This document shows, one piece after another, positions 13,004 to 24,100 of a stretch of DNA of 64,000 nt. The DNA is from Triops longicaudatus. Its lineage: Eukaryota > Arthropoda > Branchiopoda > Notostraca > Triopsidae. The stretch lies in NCBI GenBank assembly GCA_022885665.1, contig JAGQDJ010000009.1:1-64000 (forward strand), read 5' to 3'. A program made the position numbers and the translations under genes. The notes beneath the pieces are model-generated. The model was not told where the DNA came from and made no database searches. It saw nothing but the letters and a program-made list of their open reading frames with translations. Each line of letters begins with the position of its first letter. Position 1 is the first letter of the stretch.

Positions 13004-13183
13004 ATAGCAAGACAGGAAATAATTCTCAGGTTGTTTTCAAAAAGCCACAAAGCCTGTGTGAGAGGTTTCCACTGCTCATATTACTAAGGCGGATCTGAAA
13101 CTGCTGAAGGCGGTGTGTCGATTGACGCCCCTTCTGTTTTGACAGTTGTGTAGACCATCTGATCCTTCACAATTTCAATCAAT

Positions 13184-13788
13184 ATGGTAACCGATTTAAT
13201 ACTGGACTTAAACAAAATTAAGAGACAAATTTTGTACAGATTCGCTTCATTCTCATCCAAAATCGGGCCGGTAAGACGCGTTTGGCCAAATGGTATATGA
13301 ACTTCGATGACGATGAGAAGCAGAAATTGATCGAGGAAGTTCATGCAGTTGTTACAGTTCGAGATGCGAAGCACACTAACTTTGTAGAGGTAAAGCGAAA
13401 CTTCTCGTTTTATTCGCTAAGTGTATTAATTAATCTACGTCTGCCTTTTAGTTCAGGAATTTTAAGATCGTTTACAGAAGATACGCCGGTCTTTACTTCT
13501 GTATATGCGTGGACGTAAACGACAACAACCTTTGCTATTTAGAAGCTATTCATAACTTTGTTGAAGTTCTGAACGAATACTTCCACAACGTTTGCGAGCT
13601 TGATTTAGTCTTCAACTTTTACAAGGTATAAATTTCGCTTAACCATTTAATCTCAGTTATTAAACGATTCTGCGTTGATTCTGTAGGTTTACAGCGTCGT
13701 AGATGAGATGTTTTTAGCCGGAGAAATCCGAGAAACCAGTCAAACGAAAGTGCTAAAACAATTACTTATGCTGAGTTCACTCGAGTAA
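13184..13788 (+). CDS. AP2S1: AP-2 complex subunit sigma
   Basis: This is the small chain of the clathrin adaptor AP-2, which acts in endocytosis at the plasma membrane and helps bind dileucine cargo motifs. Four exons: 13184-13186 (the ATG only), 13240-13389, 13452-13625, 13687-13788, giving 142 aa, the exact family length. The protein reads M/IRFILIQNRAGKTRLAKWY and is near-identical to the human protein through DDDEKQKLIEEVHAVVTVRD, RRYAGLYFCICVDVND, VLNEYFHNVCELDLVFNFYK and AGEIRETSQTKVLKQL. The initiator codon forms its own coding exon before a 53-bp intron. The start was chosen because ATG is followed directly by a GTAACC donor and the next exon begins at Ile2. Confidence 0.95.
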
Positions 13789-13972
13789 CAGTTTTGGCGT
13801 TATCTGCCCTCTACCCATGGAAGTCGAATCTTGTGTACATTAAATGTTGAATTGTTTAGCAGTGTCTGCCCGTTCCATTCCATCATGTCTGCCCGTTCGT
13901 TATTAGGTGCTTTGTTCTTTTTTCTTTCAAGTTTTCATCCTACTTCGCAAAACAGCGATACTGAGAAAAATC

Positions 13973-13998
13973 TTTATTGCTAAGGCGTAACCAATAAA
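13973..13998. terminator. Adjacent convergent poly(A) signals
   Basis: The reverse complement of AATAAA lies at 13973-13978, 274 bp past the RhoGAP stop on the minus strand. AATAAA on the plus strand lies at 13993-13998, about 205 bp past the AP-2 sigma stop. The two transcripts therefore probably converge, and their 3' ends may overlap slightly. Confidence 0.45.
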
Positions 13999-14251
13999 TG
14001 TTTTCCAAAGACAAAAAATACAGCCGAAACACTCATTACAGTTTTCAAATTTGAATTTTCTTTATCCCCCAGAACAGTAACACAGCGTTAAAAAAATCTC
14101 CTACCTAGGATCTACACATGCCATTTCGCAGCCTTTCGTGTCAAAGCAAAGGACAAAGTATACTATAAAACAATTTCTTAGAAACAAAATCTTTCCCTTC
14201 TCAAGATTGTTCGAAATTCTACCCCAATCCAACCCAAGCTGATAATTTTTT

Positions 14252-17200
14252 TTAATATACAGGGTCCGACGGGCTCTTCTTCAATCGATTTTTCGACGCG
14301 CTGGAAGGCGATTCGGTTTGCAAGTAATGTAATCTTGGCGAACGACGTGGTGACGTCACACTGGCTACTGCTCGTAACGGCGAAGCTCGTTTCCCCACGC
14401 GTCCTTCGGCATGCATCCGAGCTTTGAAACCACGCGGAGTGTATGCCGGAGTTAAACCGCGAGGTGCGTTCATCAAAGCCGACTTAAGCCGAGGTGTCGT
14501 TAGTAACGGTGTAGTAGCTTCCACCTTTGCTGTGTTCAGAGCCTCCGCTGGCGTGCCCACAATATTTACTTTGTTACTATCGCGCAACGGTGAGAGCGAC
14601 ACTCGCAGATACTTTTTGTCTACACAGACCTCCTCAGGTGGCGTGGCAACTACGTCACCCACCTCAGAGCTATTGTTTCCACTAACCCAACGCCTCTTTT
14701 GGCCAAAGTTAGGTAACACCGTCGCTAAATCACGAATAGGCGAAGAGCTAGCTTCTGGAAGCAGTTTACTGGCTGTCACCAGGCTTAACCGCGACTTCGT
14801 ACCTCGTAAGGTACTAGGTACCTTCCCGATGGTTTTTACCTCGCTTTTATCAAACTTCTTCACGCACTGGATGACTTTCCCCGTGTTCTCGGTGCGAAGC
14901 TTCTGCAAAGATGGCCGACCATTTATAGGCCCTTCCAAATGAGCCAAATGACGAACGAAAACATCAGCACTGACCCATTCGTTGTCATCCACCGCGATTT
15001 CTGGTACAGGCTCAATTCGATGAGCTGGGCTGCTCTTCAGATGCGGCAGCACGTATGTCCGGGGTGGGATTGGAGGTGGTTGCGAGGAAGCTTCTAACCT
15101 TACGGCCGAAAAGGATTCACGCCGTAAAGCCACGGATGGCTGAAGCGATGTCATTGGCAGCTTCAAGTCCGCCGCGCTAGCAGATTTGCGGTTCTCTCTG
15201 ACTGGTCCTATTTGACTACCGGATTCGAAAGTTTTGACCAGTTTGAGAACAGACCCGTTTCGTTGGATTTTGGCCTGAGGCTTCGTTATATTACTGTCTT
15301 GTGAAGCGCTATCCAACGTGACTACGGGCAGTTCCCTACTTCGACGCTTTTCGGATCTGGTAGACATTTTGCGTTGCGGCGTCTGTTGAGACGTGACGGG
15401 TTGTGAACCGCAAGAGGGTGCGGATTCTTCTTGAGCGTCGACGGCTCGCATGGGACTCGGGGTTGGCAGTCCCGAGCCTACGGTATTGGGTCTTCCACGG
15501 CGCAAAGCTTGACGAATGTAGGACCTGTCGGCTTGTAGACCTAAAAGTGGAGTGGTGGCCGACAAAGGGCTCCCCACTGCTCGGAGTTGGGCAGACTGGC
15601 ATCGCCGCAGACGAGGGGAGGGGCCGGCGTGGTGACGTGGCGATTCTCGTGACCTTCTACGAAGAACACCGATTTTGCGAGCGCTGGGAGATCGGATGAC
15701 GCGGTGCTCGGCGCTGCGACGAATTTTTAACCCGCGTTTTAATTCTTTGGCTAACTGATCCGATGCGTTAATATTTTCTGCCAATTTCTCAGAGGATTCT
15801 AACGTTTTTTCGTAAGCCCCTTGGACTAACCGGGGCGTATCGCTATCGGGCAGGACGGCTTCAAGTGGAGCCAAGGGACTTTCGATTCTCGAGTCGTCCA
15901 ACTTGCCCGACATCTGGATTTGATTCAATTGGTTAGACAGTTCTACTTCCATGGCATCTAAACGGGTTCGCAGTTCTTGGTACTGTTCTTCCGCGTCATT
16001 TCCCGTATGGTTTGAGTGTACAGCGACGCTTGAAGGAGCTTGTGTGGCTACGACAGAAGGAGTACGTACTATCGCATTAGAACTAGTGCTAATTGGTTGT
16101 TCGTTGCTAGTCGTTGATCGAGTACGGTCACTATGGCTCGCCTTGGACTTCATGTCGGCTGCTCGGAAAACGTCAGCGGAAGGCACGGTGGGTCGTAACG
16201 GGTTGTCGTTAGCATCGAGGTTGGTCGCGCTTGTTGTTATGGCCGTTTTCTGCTCGAAGAGAAACCAAATATCAGCAAAATTTACACATTCAAGCATATC
16301 GGCGACAAAGACTTTGTCTACGGAAGCGTCCTTATGTCCCCAAAGCTGTTCTTTCTGGCTAGGTAAGCTACAAAGATATCCCATAACCAGGAAACACATA
16401 TTCCATAACGATAAGGAAGCTTTCTGGCCTTGACATATGGGATACGAAAAATAATAGTCAACGAGGCAGGAAAAGGCAAGCTTCTTCTGAACTGCACGTA
16501 AGCCAAGAGCTCCGGGACGCACGACACGGGTACGAAAGTATGTCTGACTAGTACCTACGTGTTGTCTGCCATAAGTAGACGGCCCAGATTGCGTGCGCTT
16601 TCTGGACAAGCGTTGTCGTTTTCCTTGGATCTTAAAACAATTCGTTTCGTACGTCTCGTCTGCCCCATCTAATACCTTATCCAACTACGAACACCCACAA
16701 CGTTCGGAAAAGATCGACGTCAAAATAGTGCCAATGGAGAGCAAATAGACACGCACACACATAAGGTAACTTATATTAAGGAGAAAGAAAGTTTGTACTT
16801 ACAGATTTTTTGCCCGATCGCCTACCCAAGCTCAATCGTCTTTTGTTCAATTTTGGCGTTTTTGACTCCACAACAAGTGGTCCTTTACCTTCCGCAGCTT
16901 CGGCTCTCCTAAGGGAAGAATACGACAGTCAACAAATAAATATACAAATATGCTGAAAAAAAAAAAAAACAGATACAACAAATAAATATACAAATAAATA
17001 ACTGAAAACAAACGTAGATAATTTAATTAGTAACGTAAAAACTTAATGTTTAGCCTTTTCTTGACTCACTTGTTTTGTCGCTTTGGTGTAAAAAAGCGCT
17101 TGTGCTTTTTTGCCTCTGTTAGCACTGGTTTACAAGCAGGACTAGACAAAAGATTTTATAGTTCATCAGAACAGTATGAAGAATTGCAAAATTACCTGGG

Positions 17201-18846
17201 ATCTAATGAAATGGGAGGTGAACTGAAAGGGTAATCAGATTGGCCAGGTTGAGCGACATGTTGGCCTTGCGGCGTGAAGGGCGTAGTAGCCAATACTGAT
17301 GCCTGTGGTAAGCTTTCTAATATGGCTTTTCTGCGAGGGAAGGAAGTTGTTCTCGTAAGAGCACTTTGAAAGCTAACGCTAAAGCTTACTTTTTTTTAGA
17401 AGAAAAGGTGTTAACGCTAGGTTCCCCATCAGCCTTTCGCTTGCTACTTTTTATCATGGGACTGGGTTTCCCCACATTGCGCCAATCTTTCGCGGGTGTC
17501 GCTAACGGATCAGTATCATCGAGTGCTTCAATGGATGCGGCTGGAGAAGGGCCTGTGCTTCGAGTTACCATCTTTCGGAGTCCGTCAATCATACCTTTAG
17601 CAAGGAAAACAATAAATGGGTTATTTTTATTTTATTTTTTAATTATTTTATTCTAAGGATAATTGGAAGGTAAATGATCGTGAATTAATACGTGTAAATG
17701 AGCCACTTCTTCGTTTCTTCCGCTTTTCCCGTTTTACTTCTGTTCTGCGGCCTCTATTCTCGTCGTCGTCGAACAGAACCATATTTTCGGAATCGGAGGA
17801 GTTTAGACGTACTTTGGTCACCAAACATTCCGGTATTGCACACAAAACTTCGCTGTTGCGAATCATTAACTACAGGACCGGGAACATTAGTGTTCGAACG
17901 ACTTGGACGATCTTCAGGGAAGCTTACCTCCAAAACTTTGGCACGCGCTTGCATTTTGGCTGTATAAACAGCCCCGCTACTTTTGTCATTTTTCTGCTCT
18001 GGTAAAGGCATTAGGGTAGGAGCGAGGATGGTAGAAAGGTTGACTTCATCCATCAAATTTTCGCTCGAATGTGATGCGATAGTCGACAAAAATTGCATCA
18101 AGAAACTGAGTGTACTCAGATGAGTCACAGGTAATAAAAAGCAACACAATTGTAAAGCTGTTACAGGATCTTCAGATTGACTGCACCTATAAAAACAATG
18201 GATATTTAAAAAAAAAACTTCCGTACATAGAAAGCGTATAGGACGTACTTGACAAATAATTCATGAAGACTTGTGGGTATTAAGGGATCGGGAAGGTCTC
18301 TGAGGAACTGCTTCAAAACATTGCAGATATCAATGACATGGTGCTGATCCCCAACTTCGATTCCGTTTTCAACTTGTTTCTAAAGAAGGCAACATTCAAG
18401 ACAGTAATTATTCAAGACCGCAATTTGAAGAACAAATGTTTTTGTCGCAAACCTTAATGTCCTTCTGCCTGGCCGAGGAGCCAGCTTTCCTGAATAATCC
18501 TACCACATTAGGTGACGCCTGGATTAAGTGGCAGCATTGGATGACGTAGGAAGGAACTTCAACCAAAACATCTGTAGAAACGTTCACACCATCCTCTTTA
18601 TATTTAACGATAATGGGTACAGAATCACACGTCAAATGCGACAAAGGTTTCCCAAAAATTCCTGAATCCGTTGCACCGTCCTAAAATAGTTTTGTTTAGC
18701 AATGCCACGAATTTTTTACAGTCAGTTACTTGTTTCGCCAGCTTCCCGAGTCTAGGAATCTCTCTAATACCAAACTTTTGTTTCAACTCTTGCACAGCTG
18801 CATGTTGAGCACCCACAATTTCGTGTAATCCAAACATATGAGGCAT
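14252..18846 (-). CDS. ARHGAP11A: RhoGAP protein, ARHGAP11A type
   Basis: Nine exons: 18730-18846, 18453-18680, 18249-18379, 17928-18186, 17692-17869, 17390-17594, 17196-17363, 16803-16908, 14252-16684; about 1274 aa. RhoGAP domains speed GTP hydrolysis by Rho GTPases. The N-terminus (AAVQELKQKFGIR, then IFGKPLSHL) matches ARHGAP11. The GAP arginine finger is in GLFRKAGS, followed by ICNVLKQFLRDLPDPLIP and LSTILAPTLMPLPEQ. After the domain come KREKRKKRRSGSFT and GLRKMVTRSTGPSPAAS, also family-like. The last exon encodes 810 aa of basic, Ser/Pro-rich, presumably disordered sequence with many SP sites and KR clusters, consistent with a nuclear or mitotic protein. Human ARHGAP11A is about 1023 aa. 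Codons near 16265-16535 are atypically hydrophobic and may hide small introns. Confidence 0.85.
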
Positions 18847-19388
18847 TTTAAACTTGTGCTAAAGACCTAAAACAATGCACTATACCTTTAAAGTGCACCA
18901 AATTTAAATTTCAAATAAAAACTTACGGCGCATCACATATTATACTACGCGAGTAAAACCAACGGCAAAAGGCAAAGCCTAACCCACCTAAACTCAAGAC
19001 AAAGCCGCCACACGATCAAAGTGGTAAACACAAGGCCGTTGAGTTTTGCGCCTTCAAGCTGATTGGTGCGTTTTTAAAACGCAACATTGTCACTCTACTA
19101 ACCTCTTAGACTTACTTCAAAATGTATTTCCTGATAAAAAATAACCCTAGAAGTGCTGAATATTTAATTTTAAAACGATTTTCATATCTATAAGACATGA
19201 ATGTAAAGAAAACTTATGGAAAAGGAACCAACTACAACGCTGCTTTGTCTGACGTCATTGGTTCAACGCTTTTGAACAAGCAAGGCCTACGATATTTTTG
19301 GTGAGTGTTGAGTTAAACAAAAAGATTTCAGTGACTAAAGTTTCATTTCCTATTCCAGATTTTAACCAAGACAACAAATTTTAACACC
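18847..19388. promoter_or_regulatory. Shared head-to-head promoter interval (RhoGAP / BAF)
   Basis: The 542 bp between the minus-strand RhoGAP start and the plus-strand BAF start has no other gene. The region must hold both 5' UTRs and promoters. No defined transcription factor site is claimed. Confidence 0.5.
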
Positions 19389-19721
19389 ATGTCCTCCACG
19401 TCACAAAAGCATAGGAACTTCGTTGCTGAGCCCATGGGTGATAAGCCTGTAACAGATTTAGCTGGGATTGGCGAAGTTTTAGGAAAACGGTTAGAAGCTA
19501 AAGGCTTTGATAAAGTAAATAATAACTCCTTTTAATGTCGTTTCTATTTTGTTAATGTTTTCTTTTTCTCGTAGGCGTATGTAGTTCTTGGACAGTACTT
19601 AGTGTTGAAGAAGAACGAAGAGATCTTTGTTGAATGGATGAAAGATCTGGTGGGCGCCAATGCTAAGCAAGCCAAAGACTGTTACCAATGCCTGAACGAT
19701 TGGTGCGACGAGTTCTTGTAA
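19389..19721 (+). CDS. BANF1: Barrier-to-autointegration factor (BAF)
   Basis: BAF is a small dimeric DNA-bridging protein that links chromatin to LEM-domain proteins and lamins during nuclear reassembly. Two exons, 19389-19514 and 19575-19721, encode 90 aa, matching the 89-90 aa family length. The sequence begins MSSTSQKHRNFVAEPMGDK and carries the helix-hairpin-helix DNA-binding segment LAGIGEVLGKRL, then AYVVLGQYLVLKK and a C-terminal CYQCLNDWCDEFL. The single intron is 60 bp. No defects are seen. It is divergently arranged with the RhoGAP gene. Confidence 0.97.
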
Positions 19722-19877
19722 AAACATCTTCCCCTACTCTTGCTATTTTATTGTAATTACCTCATACTCAAGTTTCTCTTGTGAGAGCAACTGTGCCTGG
19801 TTTATATGGACACATTAGCTTCAGTTTTTTTATGAAGGAACTATCTTTTAAACTGCCTTACATGTTATGCCAATTAT

Positions 19878-19883
19878 AATAAA
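19878..19883 (+). terminator. Poly(A) signal, BAF gene
   Basis: AATAAA lies 157 bp downstream of the BAF stop in AT-rich sequence, which fits a short 3' UTR. Confidence 0.5.
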
Positions 19884-21197
19884 AAGCAAAATGTTCCATC
19901 CTGCAAATAAATACGTGACTGAAAGTGGAATGATTGCCTATTTAATTATCGTTGTCTTGTTCTATTGCGACTTAGAAATGTCGTATACGTTTCTACAGAA
20001 ACTTATTGGATTTCTTTAAAATGGTAAAAGAATAACAATTCTGCAGAATTATATTGTGAACTTCATTTAATTAAATATCGGTTAAATGAATAGTTCGCTT
20101 AGTGTCACGCTCATTGACGGCAACGGTTACCGATTCTCTAATGTAAAACGACTTCGTTTTACATTGCGCGCTGATTAGGTGTGTACTGTCTGTTCGGTCC
20201 GGAGCCTATTTAATTAAGCAGTTTCCACTGTACTTTCAACTTAAAACAAAAATATCGTTTAATGTTTTCAAGAGACAACGTCCCATTATTGTGTATCATC
20301 ACTCCAAGCTGAAGGCTTTTTGCCGGACTGGTCACCTTTCTATTAACCAGCTACAACAGCCTACCTGAACTAGATACAGACAATAGATAGGTCAAGCTTC
20401 CATTCCAAATTATACTCGCAACATTCTAGGATGTATCATCAGACATTCACACAAGCCACCCTTACTCACGGATTCGGTATCAATCGCCAGGTGGGATATC
20501 GCTAACAACAGGGTAAGCGAAGGGTCGAAAAACAAATGTTTTTAACTTTTACAATCTGAACGCCAAAAAAAAAACAAGCTACATTGTTTTTTTAAGGTTA
20601 AAACGAAGGTAAATAATATCCTACACTTGACACAGTCTCGCATCAAACACGACAGGCAATGATAAGAAATTTAACTCAAGTGTGTTACATCGCTACATAT
20701 CTCGATTCCGCGGCTTCTCTTCTTGCTTAATTTTGTCTTCCAACCCAGAAATGTACATATTTTGTTCCTCATTTTTTTTTTCAGTTTAACGTGCACTGTT
20801 CCTGTACATGCTCTTGCGGGTGAGCTGCCTCGCCCTTTTTTTTCTTATTTTTCATGGCTCTACGTCTAACAATCTGGCGACTCCATGGAGAACCGTCTTC
20901 TCTGAATTATTCATCCACGACAGAGCCTATTTGGACATCGTTGCCAGAAGGTCACGTTAGGATCCCAATTCAAGCTCAACGTTTACTTCGCAGTATAAGT
21001 TTCTCTTTTTTTTTCCCAACAATTTTTTTGTCCTACCACACTGAACTGCACGCGCACACTAAAGGAGATTGCAATTTTTGTTGTGTTGTTCCTGTTACCC
21101 GGTTTCATCCAAAGCTAGCTCTTTTCAAGAAGGGATTGAAAGTCAGTTAGCTGGTAGACAATGACAGTCAACAACAACGCTCAGGCAGGGGTTTCTT
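19884..21197. other. Intergenic / convergent 3' region between BAF and striatin
   Basis: No coding exon is recognised. A 12-bp-arm palindrome lies at 20140-20165. The right part should contain the 3' UTR of the minus-strand striatin gene. Confidence 0.5.
20140..20165. repeat. Perfect 12-bp inverted repeat, 2-nt loop
   Basis: AATGTAAAACGA at 20140-20151 pairs exactly with its reverse complement at 20154-20165, separated by CT. It could be a transposon end-to-end junction, a cruciform or a factor site. No function is assigned. Confidence 0.7.
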
Positions 21198-24100
21198 TTA
21201 TACAAAGACTTTAGCCAATGCATCAGCGCCCGCAGAGGCAATGAACGGCTTCGAGGGATGGAAGGCCACATCGAAGATGCTTTCATCAAACTTCTTGCGA
21301 TGTGCTGTAATTTCTTGTACACACGTTTTGTTGTCCAAATTCCATAACCTGATACTGCAATCGTGACCTAAAACCATTCCGTACATTATAACCTTGTCAC
21401 CTTTCAAAATCCGTTTTAGCAATTTTAATCATTCAAAATATCCCACATTCCCAAGTAAAGCATGACTCACTTCCGGATAACAAATAAATTCCATGTGGAT
21501 CAACTGCCAAACATGTAACGGCATCTAAATGCGCTACCATAGAGTGGAGCAAGCGCCCAGTGCCGTTATCAAAGAACCGAATGTGCCGGTCCTCGTGAGC
21601 TGTGATGGTGACTGGAAGCGTAGGATGGGAAATGACTCGATGAATATGTCTTCCGGCAGGATTACTGTCATCAGCTCCTGTTTCTGTATCCAAGCGCGTG
21701 ACAGGCTTGCCCGTCTCCAGATCGTAGATAACACACGCCCCGGAATTAAACGCGGTTACCATACGACCGGGGTCGTCGCGAACAAAGTCGACCGACGTGG
21801 GGATACCATCTGGTTCGGAGGCAAACAAGGACAACAAGGGAGATTTGCCCTGGCTTTGAGCTTGGGCAGGATTCCACAACCGCACCGTGCCATCTGCTGA
21901 ACACGACAGCAAATGGAGCCGCTGTGAATGCAAGCTCAATCCCCAGACTGCATCTGTGTGGCCCAGCAATGTTCCACCCAACACGCTGGGATCTAGATAT
22001 TGAAAAAAAAAATTAGTTATTACATAACTAATGCCAAAGCATTTTGTTAGCCTTACCATATGAGTCATAAGGGTCTATATTGGAGCTGGGTATGTTCCAA
22101 CAATGAATAGCGCCATCCAAGCCCCCGGAGTAGCACTGCTCACCCGTGGCGGTCATTGCTAAGCAAAGAACGGGCCCCACGTGGCCCCTGAAGGTATACA
22201 CAGGTTCGACGTCTAACGACGCTGTTTTCTTCGCTGGGATCGTTTTCTGCAAGTTCCACAGCTTCAGTGTGCAGTCTTCGGACGCAGTTACCAAAACCGG
22301 CTCGACTGGGTGGAAAGCGAGGGCACGGACACCATCAAAATGACTCCGTAAAGTGTACTTGGCTGTCCAGGTCTTACGGAAAGAATCTTTCGTAGCTGAA
22401 ACCTGCTAACGTAGCCAATCATTCCATGGCAATTAATTCCAACCGATGCGTTTTAAATCAATAATTACAACTTACGTCATAGCTTTCTGCTTCATTATTG
22501 ACAGTCAATTGGGCCAATTCACCCAACACTAAAGTTCCATCCACACCTTCTTCGGTCAATCCGACGACATTCCCGCTAATATAGTTTCCAATCGTGCCGT
22601 CTGGGCCAATACCGATAGGGGCAGGGGGCGGGACCAATCCCCGACGGGTAGGACCAGTTCCAGTACCAGAAAAGGACACGCCAGCTTTTGGAAAGTAAAC
22701 AAATTGCCTTCGTTAGTTTTAAAGAAAGAACACGCTATTTCTTTCCCTGCCAAGCCACATGGAACGAACAATGACCAGTAGTTCGACAGATCACGGCCAG
22801 GAACCTCAACGTGGGTGTAAAAGTACAGAATCAGACATAGAGAAACGACAAAAACTTACAGCCATCAACTATGTCCATAGATGTGCTACTACTGCTACTT
22901 AGGATACCGGTACCTAACCCACGAGAGGAAGGGGAGGAGTCCGATATGATGGAACTCCCACCTGGTGGTGTAGTAACTGCTGCTGGGCTTTCTTCCTCCA
23001 AACCCAGGCTGGTGAGCATGTTTTGCAGGGCAGACCGCTTTGGCCCTACAGAATGCGAACCATGCAAAAACGCAAATCCAGACTTTCACAAGACCGACAA
23101 AAAGAAGTCTCATATGCCATAAAGAAACGGGGTACAAAGGTGGGATAGAAAAAAAAGGGAGTAGTTTCGGTTCGGTGCATTTCAAACAAAGAGGAGTCTT
23201 GAACTGATAGATAATTCTTTTTCTTTCAGAAAAAGGACGAAAAACAAAAAGTGCAAGGAGAAAAATAAAAAGAGCAAGGCTTCAACTTACTGCCCATGGG
23301 CCCTTTTTTGCTTTGTGCCCTGTCCCTGCGATATTGCTCCTTGAGCTGGGACAAGTGGGACGGGCTAACTCGCCAATCCGAACTGCTGCCATGCCCTGAC
23401 CCCAAATAAATCAGAAACTCAAAAATACGATTCCGACAACAGGCAACGGAAAGCAAAACATAACACGGAAAGAAGAAATAGTTGTGGAAAAACGTTATGC
23501 ATGCTATTTTCATACTATGTCGCAAAACCAAGATGCCAGAGTAGGGAAGATGCAAGCTGCAAGGAGTTTCAGAACTTATTTACCTCAGATCCTCATCCAA
23601 TAAATGGTACATTCTTCACTTCCACGTAAGTGATCCCAATTAGCCTTTATAATCCAGCATAAAAAAAAAATCCGAAACCAAAGCTATCCGATCGGCGAGG
23701 GACAAACACAAAAAGTTTCATGGCCAACTTACCCCAGTCTGACGATCCTGAATGCATCCGTACTTCATGGCTACTGTCTTCGCTTTCCGAGGATAAGAAA
23801 CTAAATTCGTTCATGACTTCTTCCGTTTCGGCGTCGACATCATCTGCTAAGCCCTCGTTAGTATGATGAACTCCCTGTTGATAAGGCAAGATAAATGTGA
23901 AAGAGCCCTTGTTAGCCTAATTAGCGCCTAAGATTTTCATACCCTAGGTTTGACTTTGTTTCGCTTCACTTCGTCAGCTTCTTCATCGGCCGCGTCGTCT
24001 AAATCGTCACACATATCATCGTCATCGTCGACTTCCACTCCTTCTTGGGCTAAGAACGCAAAATTGGCCATAACGGCAGCTTCAGTATCTGTAATCATCG

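Noticed and set aside
14424..14942. 172-codon plus-strand frame (and others at 15403-16433)
   Set aside because: Antisense shadows of the long minus-strand RhoGAP exon, whose high GC and lack of stops open other frames.
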